Assembly: GCF_947490415.1 (NCBI RefSeq)
Contig: NZ_CANLGX010000001.1
Span: 62,001-126,000 of the forward strand
Direction: 5' to 3'
Length of the DNA stretch: 64,000 nucleotides
DNA from: an uncultured Eudoraea sp.
GTDB lineage: Bacteria; Bacteroidota; Bacteroidia; Flavobacteriales; Flavobacteriaceae
The translations under genes and the position numbers were made by a program. Position 1 is the stretch's first letter; each line of letters opens with the position of its first letter. Below the pieces are notes generated by a model. It did not search any database and was not told where the DNA came from. It was given only the letters and a program-made list of their open reading frames with translations. This document shows, piece after piece, positions 52,490 to 62,103 of the stretch.

Positions 52490-55400
52490 TTATCTTTCGC
52501 TTGTAGTTCTTTAACAGTGTCTTCTGCTTCTTGAGAAGCTGATTGACCATTTGATAATTCTGCTACCAATTTATTTACTATTTGATCCTGAAGGTTTTCT
52601 TCTTCATGTTGTTCCTTTATAGCCCGCTCCACTTGTTCTTTTGACACTTTATTTCCTGAGACTAACCATTTATTATTTACTTTTACTTTATTACTAAAAG
52701 ACAGGAAAATTGGCAACATTATCAGTGTTAGAACCGTAGCAAATGCAATGCCATAAGCTATTGAAATAGCCATAGGTATTAGAAATCTGGCTTGCCTGCT
52801 TTGTTCCAGCATAAGAGGTGCCAGTCCGGCTATTGTAGTCAATGAAGTTAAAAAGATTGCACGAAAACGAGAACGCCCTGCTTCCATAAGGGCATCATCA
52901 AAGAGCATCCCTGACCTAAGATTGTTATTAAATCTTCCTATCAGAACAAGGCCATCATTAACCATTATACCAATTAGTGCAATAATTCCTAACATTGAAA
53001 TAATGTTAATAGGAAAATCATGAATCCAATGCCCCCAAGCCACGGCAGTAAAACTAAATGGTACCAATATTAATAGCATTAAAGGCTGGCTAAAACTTCG
53101 GAAAGTAAAAGCAATGGTCAAATACATAAGAAATAATACGGAGAGACCTACTAAGCGCAATGAACCTATAAGCTTGCCAGCCTCCCTATTTTGTCCCTCA
53201 TATGAAGGGGTTACCGTTGGATATTTAGACAGAATTTCTGGCATTATTTCTGTACGTATTTCGGTCATCACATCTGTGGCACTAACCACTTTTTCGTCTT
53301 TAAGATCTGAGGACAATTGTATCTCACGTTGACCATCTAAGTGATTTACAGCTACATCTCCACGTTCTATACTATAAGTGGCTATTTCCTTTAAAGGTAT
53401 CCGACTACCGTTAGGGGTAACAATCCGCATTTCATCCAAATCTGTTATAGAAGATCTATTTTCACGATCATATCTTACCCAAACTCGTATTTCATCCTGG
53501 CCCCTTTGAAATCGCTGGGCCTGAGTTCCAAAAAAGCCCGCTCTCACCTGATCCATAACCGTTCTTAAGTTCAGGCCTAACAAATAGGCATTTTCCTTGA
53601 GTTCTATTTTTATTTCTTTAATTCCTGCAGGGTCATTATCTGAAATATCTTTTAAAGCGGGATTATTCAGCATTGCGGTTTTTAGCTCATCTTTTGCCCC
53701 TTTTAATTCCTGAATATTATATCCCAGCAAGGATACTGAAACCGGGTCCCCTCCAAAATTTCTTCCTGAGCCATAGACCAGACTTTCTATCCCAATTACA
53801 GGCCCCACCAATTCTCGCAATCGATTAGATACCACATCTGATGTTATCATATTTGGGCGTTCTTCACCCGGTAACAGATTTATGGAAAGGGTAGCCGCCG
53901 AAGAACCCGGGCCAACATTTTTAATAACATTTTTGTAAAGAGACTGGCCTGTTCCCTTTAAATATTGTTCCGTAAGTTCCTGGTTAACTATTTCGGCCTT
54001 TCCTTCTATTAATGAAATTATAGAATCTGTTACACGCTCATTAGTACCATTTGGCATAAGTAATTCTACCTGAACCTGGTCACTGGCTGTGTTTGGAAAA
54101 AAAGTCATGCGAATTATTCCTCCGCCTATAGACCCAAATGTGATAATTAGTGCAAATACAAAAAAGGAGAAGGTTAATAGTTTATAACGCATTGCAAAAG
54201 CAAGTGTAGGAGAATATATCTTGTCCCTTAACCAGGACATAACATTGTCTCCCCATTGGTTTATGATCCTTAATTTTGCAAATATTTTAGCAATACCTGT
54301 CTTAGGATTTTTATCTTGCCGCCGCAGGGCCTTGGAATGTGCAAGGTGAGCTGGGAGAATTATCATTGCTTCAAGTAAAGAAACCAAAAGAGTGATTATG
54401 ACAATAACAGATACCTCTGCGAAAAATTCCCCAATTCGGCCATCAAGAAAAAGAAAAATAGAAAAGGCTAAAATTGTAGTTACAATTGCTGTAACTATGG
54501 GCGGAATTACTTCCAAGGTGCCTTCAAGTGCGGCCTGAATTGGTGATTTACCTTTCTCATAATGCTGGTAAATATTTTCTGCAATTACTATACCGTCATC
54601 AACCAGTATGCCAATTACTATTATCATTCCAAATAAAGAAAGGATATTAATAGTAACATCAAAGAACCCGGCGAATACAAACATGGCCAAAAAAGCTATG
54701 GGAAGGCCAAAAGCCACCCAAAAAGCCAAACGCGTATTTAGAAAAATCGATAGAAATATCAATACCAAAATCATCCCCATAATGGCATTTTTGGTAAGTA
54801 ATTCTGTCCGTTGATTAAGCGTTACAGAAAGATCACGAACAACGTTTAACTGCACATTATTATATTTCTGATTAAAATCTTCAATATAATTTCTTACTTT
54901 TTCAGCAGATGAAATAAGATCTTCCGTATTTGTACTTGTAATGGTGGTTGTTACAGATAAATCTCCATTAAAGTAGGCCGCATTGGGTGATTCTGAAAAC
55001 CGGTCTCTTACAACTGCGACATCTTTTAAACGTACTGTCTGACCGGCCGCATCTGCTCTAATTATCAAATTTGAAAGTTCATCACCATAATAAGACCTAT
55101 TATTGGCCCTAATTAAATATTCTTCGGCATTGGTTTTAATATTTCCCCCTGTAACCAGAATATTAGCATTTGCTACTGCTTGTGCAACATCCGTAAAAGA
55201 CATTTCATAGGCAAGTAAATTATTCTCGTTTACTGCTATTTCGATTTCCTCATTCGGGTAACCCGAAATACTTATTTGCGAGATTCCATCAATCCTTCTA
55301 ATGTCGTTCTCTATTTGGCGGGCGATTTGTTTTAAAGTAGCAAGAGGAATATTTTTTCCGCTAATTGCAAAACTTATAGTTGGCCTAACTGGTTCTAATT

Positions 55401-55788
55401 TAGAAACTACTAACGGTTCCATGCCCGTAGGAAAAGAGGGCACCCTGTCTACGGCATTCTTTACCTGCAAAAGCATGAAATCAACATCCCTTCCTTTTTC
55501 AATTTCCACATTTATTCTACCGCTATTTTCTTTGGAAGTGGAAGTAACTCGTTCTACACCTTCAAGTCCTTTAAGATTATCTTCAATTTTTAATACAATT
55601 CCTTCTTCAACTTCCAGAGGGGAAGCTCCGGGATAAGTAATAGTTATAAGAATGTTTTTTGAATCCGCTAGTGGAAAAAATGATGACTTTAAGGATAATG
55701 CCCCTACAATTCCAAATATAAATATGGCCAGGACAATGACATTAACTGCGACATGATACTTAATAAAATACTCAATTATTTTTCTCAT
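52486..55788 (-). CDS. RND family efflux pump permease (AcrB/HAE type)
   Basis: Predicted 1100-residue inner-membrane transporter with twelve helices and two large periplasmic loops. It has ITYPGASPLEVEEGIVLKIEDNLKGLEGVERVTS near the front, FGMIIVIGILVDDGIVIAENIYQHYEKG in helix 4 (proton-relay Asp-Asp), and ALIGIMVNDGLVLIGRFNNNLRSG in the second half (all in part). Length exceeds AcrB slightly because of a Glu-rich cytosolic tail of about 50 residues. It overlaps the adaptor gene by 4 bases and exports drugs, metals or metabolites. Confidence 0.94.
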   Translation of the reverse strand: MRKIIEYFIKYHVAVNVIVLAIFIFGIVGALSLKSSFFPLADSKNILITITYPGASPLEVEEGIVLKIEDNLKGLEGVERVTSTSKENSGRINVEIEKGRDVDFMLLQVKNAVDRVPSFPTGMEPLVVSKLEPVRPTISFAISGKNIPLATLKQIARQIENDIRRIDGISQISISGYPNEEIEIAVNENNLLAYEMSFTDVAQAVANANILVTGGNIKTNAEEYLIRANNRSYYGDELSNLIIRADAAGQTVRLKDVAVVRDRFSESPNAAYFNGDLSVTTTITSTNTEDLISSAEKVRNYIEDFNQKYNNVQLNVVRDLSVTLNQRTELLTKNAIMGMILVLIFLSIFLNTRLAFWVAFGLPIAFLAMFVFAGFFDVTINILSLFGMIIVIGILVDDGIVIAENIYQHYEKGKSPIQAALEGTLEVIPPIVTAIVTTILAFSIFLFLDGRIGEFFAEVSVIVIITLLVSLLEAMIILPAHLAHSKALRRQDKNPKTGIAKIFAKLRIINQWGDNVMSWLRDKIYSPTLAFAMRYKLLTFSFFVFALIITFGSIGGGIIRMTFFPNTASDQVQVELLMPNGTNERVTDSIISLIEGKAEIVNQELTEQYLKGTGQSLYKNVIKNVGPGSSAATLSINLLPGEERPNMITSDVVSNRLRELVGPVIGIESLVYGSGRNFGGDPVSVSLLGYNIQELKGAKDELKTAMLNNPALKDISDNDPAGIKEIKIELKENAYLLGLNLRTVMDQVRAGFFGTQAQRFQRGQDEIRVWVRYDRENRSSITDLDEMRIVTPNGSRIPLKEIATYSIERGDVAVNHLDGQREIQLSSDLKDEKVVSATDVMTEIRTEIMPEILSKYPTVTPSYEGQNREAGKLIGSLRLVGLSVLFLMYLTIAFTFRSFSQPLMLLILVPFSFTAVAWGHWIHDFPINIISMLGIIALIGIMVNDGLVLIGRFNNNLRSGMLFDDALMEAGRSRFRAIFLTSLTTIAGLAPLMLEQSRQARFLIPMAISIAYGIAFATVLTLIMLPIFLSFSNKVKVNNKWLVSGNKVSKEQVERAIKEQHEEENLQDQIVNKLVAELSNGQSASQEAEDTVKELQAKDK

Positions 55789-56918
55789 TCGTTTAGGTTT
55801 TTAGCGGTATCATCTTTAAATTCTTTAACCAGCATACCAGCATATGCTCCTACCACTGGTCTTATAATTATCGTTGTCCCTTCCGGAACATCCTTCAATA
55901 CCACTTTCTTATTAGAAAAATAAACCGGTTTAACATCAATAAGATCAAGAACAGAATCTCTAACCACAAAAATTTGATTATTCTCTAACAGGAGACTTCT
56001 ATCTATTTCAATGGCATCAGATTCTTGTTTAGCATTTAAATTGGCTTCCAAATACATGCCTTCTTTTAAGTCCGGATCAATAACGTCTATAAATGCCTTT
56101 ATGGTCTGGGTAGCTACGTCTACATTTCCATTAATCCGGGCAACAAAGCCCTTATAGGTTTTTGTGCGGTCCAAATTCACCAACTCCACTTCCTCATTAA
56201 CTTTTAAAAGGTCACTAAAAGTCTTACTTATAGATACCTCCATTTCATAGATATCCGTATTTATGAATTCTCCCAATTTTTGACCCGGTCGTACCAAGGT
56301 ACCTTCAGTAACCAAAGCCTCTGTAAGTATTCCTGAAAATGGGGCCGAGATGCGATACTTTCGCAAACGTTGCTCCATATTTTTAACATTGTAATAGTTT
56401 GTCAAAATTCCACGACCTGAAATAAAGAATTTTTCCTTCTCGCTGGTCATTTCCGGAAGGGGCGGAGTAGTTTTATCAAGGTCGAAATTACTTAAATACG
56501 CCTGCCATTTTGGAAATACTTCAGGATAATCGAGGCGCAAATCGGGCATGATCGAAGTAATTAAATTGTATAAATTACTCTTGGCCGACTGAACACTGGC
56601 GTAGTATTCAGAGGCATCTATTTTGATAATTGTTTCGCCTGTCTTGTAAGGTTGTCCCGCTTTAAACAGTTTATTCCCTTTTTGGAAAACCCCCTGAACT
56701 TCAGCATAGAGCTCAACCCTCCTTTTTGCCCTTAAATTGCCATTCGCAGGGACTATAATAGGAATCGTTCCATTGGCCACGGTTTGAGTAAAAACTGTTT
56801 TCACCACTTTTTCTACTTTCGCCTTTGGTCTGGACTTACTGTTAGCAATTTGTTTAGCCAAAAAAAATGAGGCTATAATAATTACAATTCCTAATATGGA
56901 TAAAACTATTTTTCTCAT
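55785..56918 (-). CDS. RND efflux periplasmic adaptor (membrane fusion protein)
   Basis: Predicted 377-residue protein with one N-terminal anchor helix (SILGIVIIIASFFLAKQIA). It has a lipoyl-like half motif AKRRVELYAEVQGVFQKGNKLFKAGQPYKTGETIIKID, a second at KYRISAPFSGILTEALVTEGTLVRPGQKLGEF, and a beta-barrel with YKGFVARINGNVD (all in part). It bridges the RND pump and TolC. It begins 10 bases after the MarR gene. Confidence 0.92.
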   Translation of the reverse strand: MRKIVLSILGIVIIIASFFLAKQIANSKSRPKAKVEKVVKTVFTQTVANGTIPIIVPANGNLRAKRRVELYAEVQGVFQKGNKLFKAGQPYKTGETIIKIDASEYYASVQSAKSNLYNLITSIMPDLRLDYPEVFPKWQAYLSNFDLDKTTPPLPEMTSEKEKFFISGRGILTNYYNVKNMEQRLRKYRISAPFSGILTEALVTEGTLVRPGQKLGEFINTDIYEMEVSISKTFSDLLKVNEEVELVNLDRTKTYKGFVARINGNVDVATQTIKAFIDVIDPDLKEGMYLEANLNAKQESDAIEIDRSLLLENNQIFVVRDSVLDLIDVKPVYFSNKKVVLKDVPEGTTIIIRPVVGAYAGMLVKEFKDDTAKNLNE

Positions 56919-56928
56919 TCGTTTGTTA

Positions 56929-57393
56929 CTAAATTTGGGCCTCTGCCGTGGTAATATTATGTTGAATTCGTTGCAACGTATTTATAAATTGAAATATTTC
57001 TTCTTCTGTAATATTTTTTTCCATGATTTCTTTTAGTCCAACTATTATGGGCCTTGTTCTTTTAAATGCAATTCTACCGGCTTCGGTAAGAAAAACCCGG
57101 TTTACCCGCCTATCGAAATCATCCTGTTCCCTGCTTATATAGTTTTTACGTTCCATTTTGGCCAGTAATCTTGCCAGAGAAGATTTATCCCTTAAGGTTA
57201 GATAAGCCAATTCATTTTGAATAAGTCCATCATTTTCATGTAATTTTTTAAGAACTATCATTTGCTCTTTACTAAGATCAAGTCCTTCGCATTGAAAAGC
57301 TTCGTGTAAATAATTATCAACCATCTTAGAGGTACTGCCAATCCAGCGACCTACAGATTTATCAAAATCCACTAAAATGTCTGTATTATTCAC
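56929..57393 (-). CDS. MarR family transcriptional regulator
   Basis: Predicted 154-residue winged-helix protein. LSKEQMIVLKKLHENDGLIQNELAYLTLRDKSSLARLLAKMERKNYISREQDDFDRRVNRVFLTEAG (in part) contains the HTH and the DDFDRR wing. The start is GTG at 57393; the next in-frame methionine at residue 24 would cut the dimerisation helix. It sits first in the efflux operon, and a perfect palindrome upstream is its likely operator, so it probably represses itself and the pump until a ligand binds. Confidence 0.92.
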   Translation of the reverse strand: MNNTDILVDFDKSVGRWIGSTSKMVDNYLHEAFQCEGLDLSKEQMIVLKKLHENDGLIQNELAYLTLRDKSSLARLLAKMERKNYISREQDDFDRRVNRVFLTEAGRIAFKRTRPIIVGLKEIMEKNITEEEIFQFINTLQRIQHNITTAEAQI

Positions 57394-57417
57394 CCGGCAA
57401 ATATAACGTTAAAAATG

Positions 57418-57439
57418 ATTAGTTGCATATGCAACTAAT
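57418..57439. promoter_or_regulatory. Perfect 22-bp palindrome, probable MarR operator
   Basis: The half-site ATTAGTTGCAT is followed by its exact inverse, centred 35 bases upstream of the marR start. AGTTGCATATGCAACT matches the common MarR-type operator shape. A TATATTTG -7-like box lies at 57405-57398, so a bound regulator would block the promoter. Confidence 0.72.
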
Positions 57440-57541
57440 GTTAAATAATTCTTAATTTTTGTTTAAGTATTTTCTTGTTTTATAAAACAAAAGGCATGCA
57501 GTCTGCATCCCTTTAACCAAACTAACTAAAGTATAAGCCAA

Positions 57542-58432
57542 CTATTCATTTTCATTATCATCCTCAAATTTCGTATCTGCCATGCGGGTTTTAGAAAAAT
57601 TGACATCCTTAAAATCTAATTTTAAATCACCCTTATCATAATCAAAAACCAGAAACTCCCTGGTGTCCATAAGTTCAAGGTTTTTATATGAATTAAATTT
57701 GTTATTCTGAATTTGTAAGACCTTAAGACTAGCCAACTGACCAAATTCTGCAGGGATCTCCCCTCCTAATTGATTATTTGCCAGTACAAGTTCCTTGAGT
57801 AAAACAAGTTGTCCTAAGTTTCGCGGGATATCACCCTCCAATCTATTCTCAAAAAGACCCAGACTTTCTAGTCTGGTCAGATTTCCTATTGCATCTGGTA
57901 TATGGCCCACAAAATTATTACTGGACAGGTTTAACACCCGCAGGTTAACTATATTTCCTATACTATTTGGAATGGTTCCTGAGAAAAAGTTGTTAAAAGC
58001 AGTAAGCTCCAATAAATTTTCCATGTTTCCTATCTCGTCTGGAAGATTCCCTTTAAACCTGTTCATCTCTATTTTAAGAACCTCCAGGCTTTGTAACTGT
58101 GTAAGAGTATTGGGTAACTCTCCACTCAAGGTGTTAAATGCCAGATTAAGAATTCGCAAGTGATTTAAGTTGCCAAGGCTTTCAGGAATTGGACCAGAAA
58201 GATTATTGCGAAATAAATTTATCTCCACCACATGATTTCCTTCAACCTTAACCCCATACCATTCTGATACCGGCTGGTCTAAATGCCATTGTTTTAACCA
58301 GGAAGTTCCATTAGTGCTTTCATAAAGATCTATTAAAGCCATTTTTTCAGCTTTACTGACCTTCGCATTTATCACCTGATTTACAGTTATTGAAAGAACC
58401 AGAATAAGGAGCAGCTTTTTCATAAGATTCAA
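57542..58432 (-). CDS. Exported leucine-rich repeat protein (plant-type LRR)
   Basis: Predicted 296-residue protein with a signal peptide (ending VINAK), an N-terminal cap (LYESTNGTSWLKQWHL ... SEWYGVKVEGNHVVEI), and about seven 24-residue repeats with the plant-like LxxNxLxGxIPxxLGNLxxL pattern, for example LRNNLSGPIPESLGNL-like and LFENRLEGDIPRNLGQL. An acidic tail ends in DDNENE. It probably binds a protein or peptide at the cell surface; no T9SS sorting domain is seen. Confidence 0.88.
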   Translation of the reverse strand: MNLMKKLLLILVLSITVNQVINAKVSKAEKMALIDLYESTNGTSWLKQWHLDQPVSEWYGVKVEGNHVVEINLFRNNLSGPIPESLGNLNHLRILNLAFNTLSGELPNTLTQLQSLEVLKIEMNRFKGNLPDEIGNMENLLELTAFNNFFSGTIPNSIGNIVNLRVLNLSSNNFVGHIPDAIGNLTRLESLGLFENRLEGDIPRNLGQLVLLKELVLANNQLGGEIPAEFGQLASLKVLQIQNNKFNSYKNLELMDTREFLVFDYDKGDLKLDFKDVNFSKTRMADTKFEDDNENE

Positions 58433-58599
58433 CTTTAAGAAATAGTTGTATATTTATTAAATAAAAACACCACTTTACTAAAGAATTACCCTACAAAAAT
58501 ACTATTTTATATAGATAAACAACCCATATAATCGATGAAGTGCTCGTTTTTGTTGTGAAAGCCCTCTTTTCCGTTGTGAAAAAATTTTCGCGCCACATT

Positions 58600-60522
58600 T
58601 TATCCCTCCATCTCACTATTTTCAAGCTCTAAAGTGACATTTTCCCACTTTATCATCAACTCCTCCAGCTGCTTTTTTTTAGCCTGATAAATGTCGAAAA
58701 AATCCGGAATCGCTATTGTAGTATCATAATCCATCAGCAGGTCGTGATCTATTTTAGCGATCTCCTTCTCTAACCCGGCTATGTTACTTTCAAGCGTACT
58801 TAACTTATTCTTAAGCGACTTTAATCGTTTCTGACCTTCATAATCTGAAGGCTTGCTGGTACTTTTTTCTTTCTTTTTCTGATCTTTTTGTTTCTTTTCA
58901 ATTTCCCGGAAATCTTCAACTTTCCGCTGATCAAGAAAATAATTGATGTCCCCTAAATACTCTTTTATTCTTTTTTCCTTAAACTCATAAACCTTATTGG
59001 TAAGTCCCTGCAAAAAATCCCTGTCGTGTGAAACTACAATCAATGTACCTTCAAACTGTTTCAATGCCTCTTTTAAAACATGCTTGGATTTAATATCGAG
59101 ATGATTTGTTGGCTCATCCATAACAAGCACATTAAAGGGTTGCAGCAACATTTTAGCCAAAGCCAACCTGTTCCTTTCTCCACCAGACAAAACCTTTACA
59201 TATTTATCTACATCGTCACCGCTAAATAGAAAAGACCCTAATATATCCCTTACCTTACTCCTATTCTTCTCATTGGCAGCATCAATCATAGTATCAAGAA
59301 TGGTTTTATTGCCATCCAGATATTCCATTTGATTTTGGGCGAAATAACCTATCTCAACGTTATGGCCGGATTTTAGCCTGCCCTGGTATTCCAATTCCCC
59401 GACAAGAATTTTCGCCAGGGTTGTTTTACCTTGTCCATTCTGACCTACAAAAGCTGTTTTGCTATCCCTTTCCAAAATTATGTCTACTCTGTTCAACACT
59501 TCTTTATTACCATAACTTTTGGAAAGGTCCTCCATTTCAAATATCACTTTTCCAGGAGTTACGGAAATTGGAAACCGCAGTTTCATCGCACTAAGGTCAT
59601 CCTCGTCTACCTCAATGCGTTCCATCCTATCCAGTTTCTTAATAAGTGATTGAGCCATAGTAGCTTTCGAGGCCTTGGCCCGGAATTTGTCTATTAGACG
59701 CTCTGTTTGTTGAATTTCTCTATCCTGGTTTTTTTGGGCACTTAGTTGTTGTACTTTGATTTCTTCCCGCAGCTGCAAATATTTAGAATATGGTTTGTTG
59801 TAATCATAAATTCTTCCAAGGGAAATTTCTATTGTTCTATTTGTGACATTATCCAAAAACATTCTATCATGCGAAACTATCACCAGTGCACCGGGATAAT
59901 TAAGAAGAAATTGTTCCAGCCAAAGTATAGAATCGATATCCAAATGATTGGTAGGTTCATCCAATAAGAGAACATCGTTATTCTGTAAGAGTAATTTAGC
60001 TAATTCTATACGCATCCGCCATCCACCGGAGAATGTATCTGTGCTTTTATCAAAATCTTCCCTTTTAAAACCAAGACCTAAAAGGATTCTTTCTGTCTGT
60101 CCCTGATAGTTGTATCCTCCGTGAACTTCATATTGATGGGTTAAATCATTTAAGTCTATTATTAGTTGATTGTATAAGTCACTCTCGTAATCGGTCCTTT
60201 CTGCCAGTTGCAAATTTATATGCTCCAACTGCTGTTCTAATGCTTTTAATTCAACAAAAGCCTCATAGGCTTCATCAAGGACCGATCTTCCATGCTCAAA
60301 ATCGAGATCCTGCTTAAGACAGCCTATTTTTATATCTTTTTCCATAGCCAATGTCCCGGAATCAGGACTCATCTCCTTAGAAAGCAATTTAAGCAAGGTA
60401 GATTTCCCTGCGCCATTTTTTCCAATAAGCCCAACCCTATCCCCGGCATTTAATCTAAAGGCGATTTCTTTAAACAGGTATTCTCCTCCAAAAGAAACAG
60501 AAAGATTATGAATATTTAGCAT
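58600..60522 (-). CDS. ABC-F family ATPase (ribosome-associated)
   Basis: Predicted 640-residue soluble protein from the ATG at 60522 (MLNIHNLSVSFGGEYLF); a longer frame overlaps the divergent promoter. Two ATPase domains carry Walker A (GLIGKNGAGKSTLL and FVGQNGQGKTTLA), signatures (DTFSGGWRMR and VLSGGERNRLA) and Walker B (VLLLDEPTNHLD and VLVMDEPTNHLD). There are no membrane helices, and the linker and a C-terminal coiled coil (KSLKNKLSTLESNIAGLEKEIAKI, in part) fit the Uup/YdiF-like ABC-F group that acts on stalled ribosomes. Confidence 0.93.
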   Translation of the reverse strand: MLNIHNLSVSFGGEYLFKEIAFRLNAGDRVGLIGKNGAGKSTLLKLLSKEMSPDSGTLAMEKDIKIGCLKQDLDFEHGRSVLDEAYEAFVELKALEQQLEHINLQLAERTDYESDLYNQLIIDLNDLTHQYEVHGGYNYQGQTERILLGLGFKREDFDKSTDTFSGGWRMRIELAKLLLQNNDVLLLDEPTNHLDIDSILWLEQFLLNYPGALVIVSHDRMFLDNVTNRTIEISLGRIYDYNKPYSKYLQLREEIKVQQLSAQKNQDREIQQTERLIDKFRAKASKATMAQSLIKKLDRMERIEVDEDDLSAMKLRFPISVTPGKVIFEMEDLSKSYGNKEVLNRVDIILERDSKTAFVGQNGQGKTTLAKILVGELEYQGRLKSGHNVEIGYFAQNQMEYLDGNKTILDTMIDAANEKNRSKVRDILGSFLFSGDDVDKYVKVLSGGERNRLALAKMLLQPFNVLVMDEPTNHLDIKSKHVLKEALKQFEGTLIVVSHDRDFLQGLTNKVYEFKEKRIKEYLGDINYFLDQRKVEDFREIEKKQKDQKKKEKSTSKPSDYEGQKRLKSLKNKLSTLESNIAGLEKEIAKIDHDLLMDYDTTIAIPDFFDIYQAKKKQLEELMIKWENVTLELENSEMEG

Positions 60523-60585
60523 TTTTGTGATTGGTGTTACAATTAGAAACTTTGCAAAATCGTAGTTTTGCCTAAACTTTTGCAA

Positions 60586-60972
60586 ATGTTAAAAAAAGGA
60601 AACAAACTCTACAGTATTTTAACAGGAAGTTGTCCAAGATGCCATAAAGAAAGTATGTATACAGATAATAACCCTTACCACCTGGGCTCTCTTTTTAAAA
60701 TGCAGGTACGTTGTTCCCACTGCAATACCAAGTATAAAATTGAACCTTCCTTTTTCTATGGGGCTATGTATGTAAGTTATGCTGTTGGAATAGCCTTTGC
60801 CGTGGCGGCCTTTGTAATTGCTTTTTTAATACTTGGTATGAGTTTACTAAATACATTTATTGTAATCGTGATTACTATGGTGGTCTTTTTACCTTTTATT
60901 ATAAGGCTTTCCAGAAATATATGGATCAACATCTTTATAAAATACGACCCAGGAACTATTCAAATAGATTGA
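60586..60972 (+). CDS. DUF983 membrane protein
   Basis: Predicted 128-residue protein from ATG 60586; an in-frame TTG at 60568 is part of a TAGTTTTG (-7-like) box. It has two zinc-knuckle-like pairs, CPRCHKESMY and CSHCNTKYKIEPSFFYGAMYVSYA, then two hydrophobic helices, as in DUF983. Its role is unknown. It ends 13 bases inside the convergent oxidase gene and is divergent from the ABC-F gene. Confidence 0.88.
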   Translation: MLKKGNKLYSILTGSCPRCHKESMYTDNNPYHLGSLFKMQVRCSHCNTKYKIEPSFFYGAMYVSYAVGIAFAVAAFVIAFLILGMSLLNTFIVIVITMVVFLPFIIRLSRNIWINIFIKYDPGTIQID

Positions 60973-62024
60973 ACTTTAAGATAGGCTTTTTTAAATCTTG
61001 AGATATCCATTTCGGGGTCTATAGGCACACCTCTCTCTATATATTCATATAACTGGTTTGAAGCATAAGGGGAAATCATGACACCCCTGGAACCAAAACC
61101 ATTTAACACATATATGTGATCCAAAACAGGATGTTTACCTACCAAAGGCCTCCTATCGGCCACCGTTGGCCTAATTCCTGCAACATGGTTCACTATTTTG
61201 TATTCACAATTTAAAAAGGTTTCGAGCTTTGTAAGGAGTTCTAGTCTGGCCTCAGAAGTTGGCTCATTGTTTTTATCCTTCCATTTATAGGTAGCCCCGA
61301 TTCTGTATAGATCATTCCCTATAGGAATTATAAAGACGGAAGATTTAATGACCCTCTCTTCCTTAAGAAGCGGAGCCTTTATAGTTAAGAGTTCTCCTTT
61401 TGTTCCGTTGAGGGGTAAGTAATTAAAATAGCTATTCTTTTTTAGTCCAAATCCTGTAGCAAAAACAATTTTTTTGGCACTAATGCCTCTATAGCTAAGC
61501 CCGTTTGTTCCTGTCTTTAATTCCTCAAAGTTGAAAGTCTCTGCGTATAAGAGCTTTTTTTTAGATAAATAGCCGGAATAAGCTTTCACCAACTTCTGTG
61601 TATCTACTCTTCCTGTATGCAGGACCTCCCCAAAACCGAACGGGGCTTTTAGGCATGGATTATCATTAAGGAGCAATTTTGTAGAAAGGTAGGGCTGTAA
61701 TTTTTCTTTATCAGCCGCCTCAAACCAAAGGTTTTGCTCCTCTACAGACGCAAATATTCTTAAAACCGGTACTTTATGATCCAGGGGTACGCCCAGTTTA
61801 TCCTCTAAGCTTTTGTAAAAGTTCTGAGCCAGACCCAGTTGTTCATCAGCTTTCCAGGCAAGATTAAACCTTTTTAAAATTACAGGATTATATAAGCCCC
61901 CAGCAATATTAGAAGATGTTTGAGAGGCATCATTAATCACTATGAAGGTTTTACCATGCTCATCAAGCTTTTCACAAAATGCTATCCCGGCCAGTCCAAG
62001 GCCTACTATTAAGTAATCTACCAT
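60960..62024 (-). CDS. FAD-dependent oxidoreductase (DadA/glycine oxidase-like)
   Basis: Predicted 354-residue flavoenzyme. It starts with YLIVGLGLAGIAFCEKL (FAD dinucleotide motif) and has SSNIAGGLYNPVILKRFNLAW, LNGTKGELLTIKAP and a closing GIRPTVADRRPLVGKH ... VLNGFGSRGVMISPY, as in the DAO family of D-amino-acid or sarcosine oxidases (in part). Its substrate is unknown. This gene type is often found beside the gld genes in Flavobacteria. The gene lies downstream of gldN and is separated from it by a terminator. Confidence 0.88.
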   Translation of the reverse strand: MVDYLIVGLGLAGIAFCEKLDEHGKTFIVINDASQTSSNIAGGLYNPVILKRFNLAWKADEQLGLAQNFYKSLEDKLGVPLDHKVPVLRIFASVEEQNLWFEAADKEKLQPYLSTKLLLNDNPCLKAPFGFGEVLHTGRVDTQKLVKAYSGYLSKKKLLYAETFNFEELKTGTNGLSYRGISAKKIVFATGFGLKKNSYFNYLPLNGTKGELLTIKAPLLKEERVIKSSVFIIPIGNDLYRIGATYKWKDKNNEPTSEARLELLTKLETFLNCEYKIVNHVAGIRPTVADRRPLVGKHPVLDHIYVLNGFGSRGVMISPYASNQLYEYIERGVPIDPEMDISRFKKAYLKVQSI

Positions 62025-62035
62025 AGTGTAAAATT

Positions 62036-62069
62036 AAAAAACGCTGCACCAAATGGCGCAGCGTTTTTT
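62036..62069. terminator. Rho-independent terminator, bidirectional
   Basis: ACGCTGC (62041-62047) pairs with GCAGCGT (62058-62064); A5 before and T6 after make it work on both strands. It ends the gldM-gldN transcript ahead of the oxidase gene. Confidence 0.82.
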
Positions 62070-62103
62070 AATTTATATCTGAATTGGAATTTAAAGCTTG
62101 CTT

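Noticed and set aside
60523-60585. Longer start for the ABC-F protein
   Set aside because: The added 21 residues overlap the divergent DUF983 start and are not part of ABC-F proteins, which begin at MLNIHNLSVSFGG.
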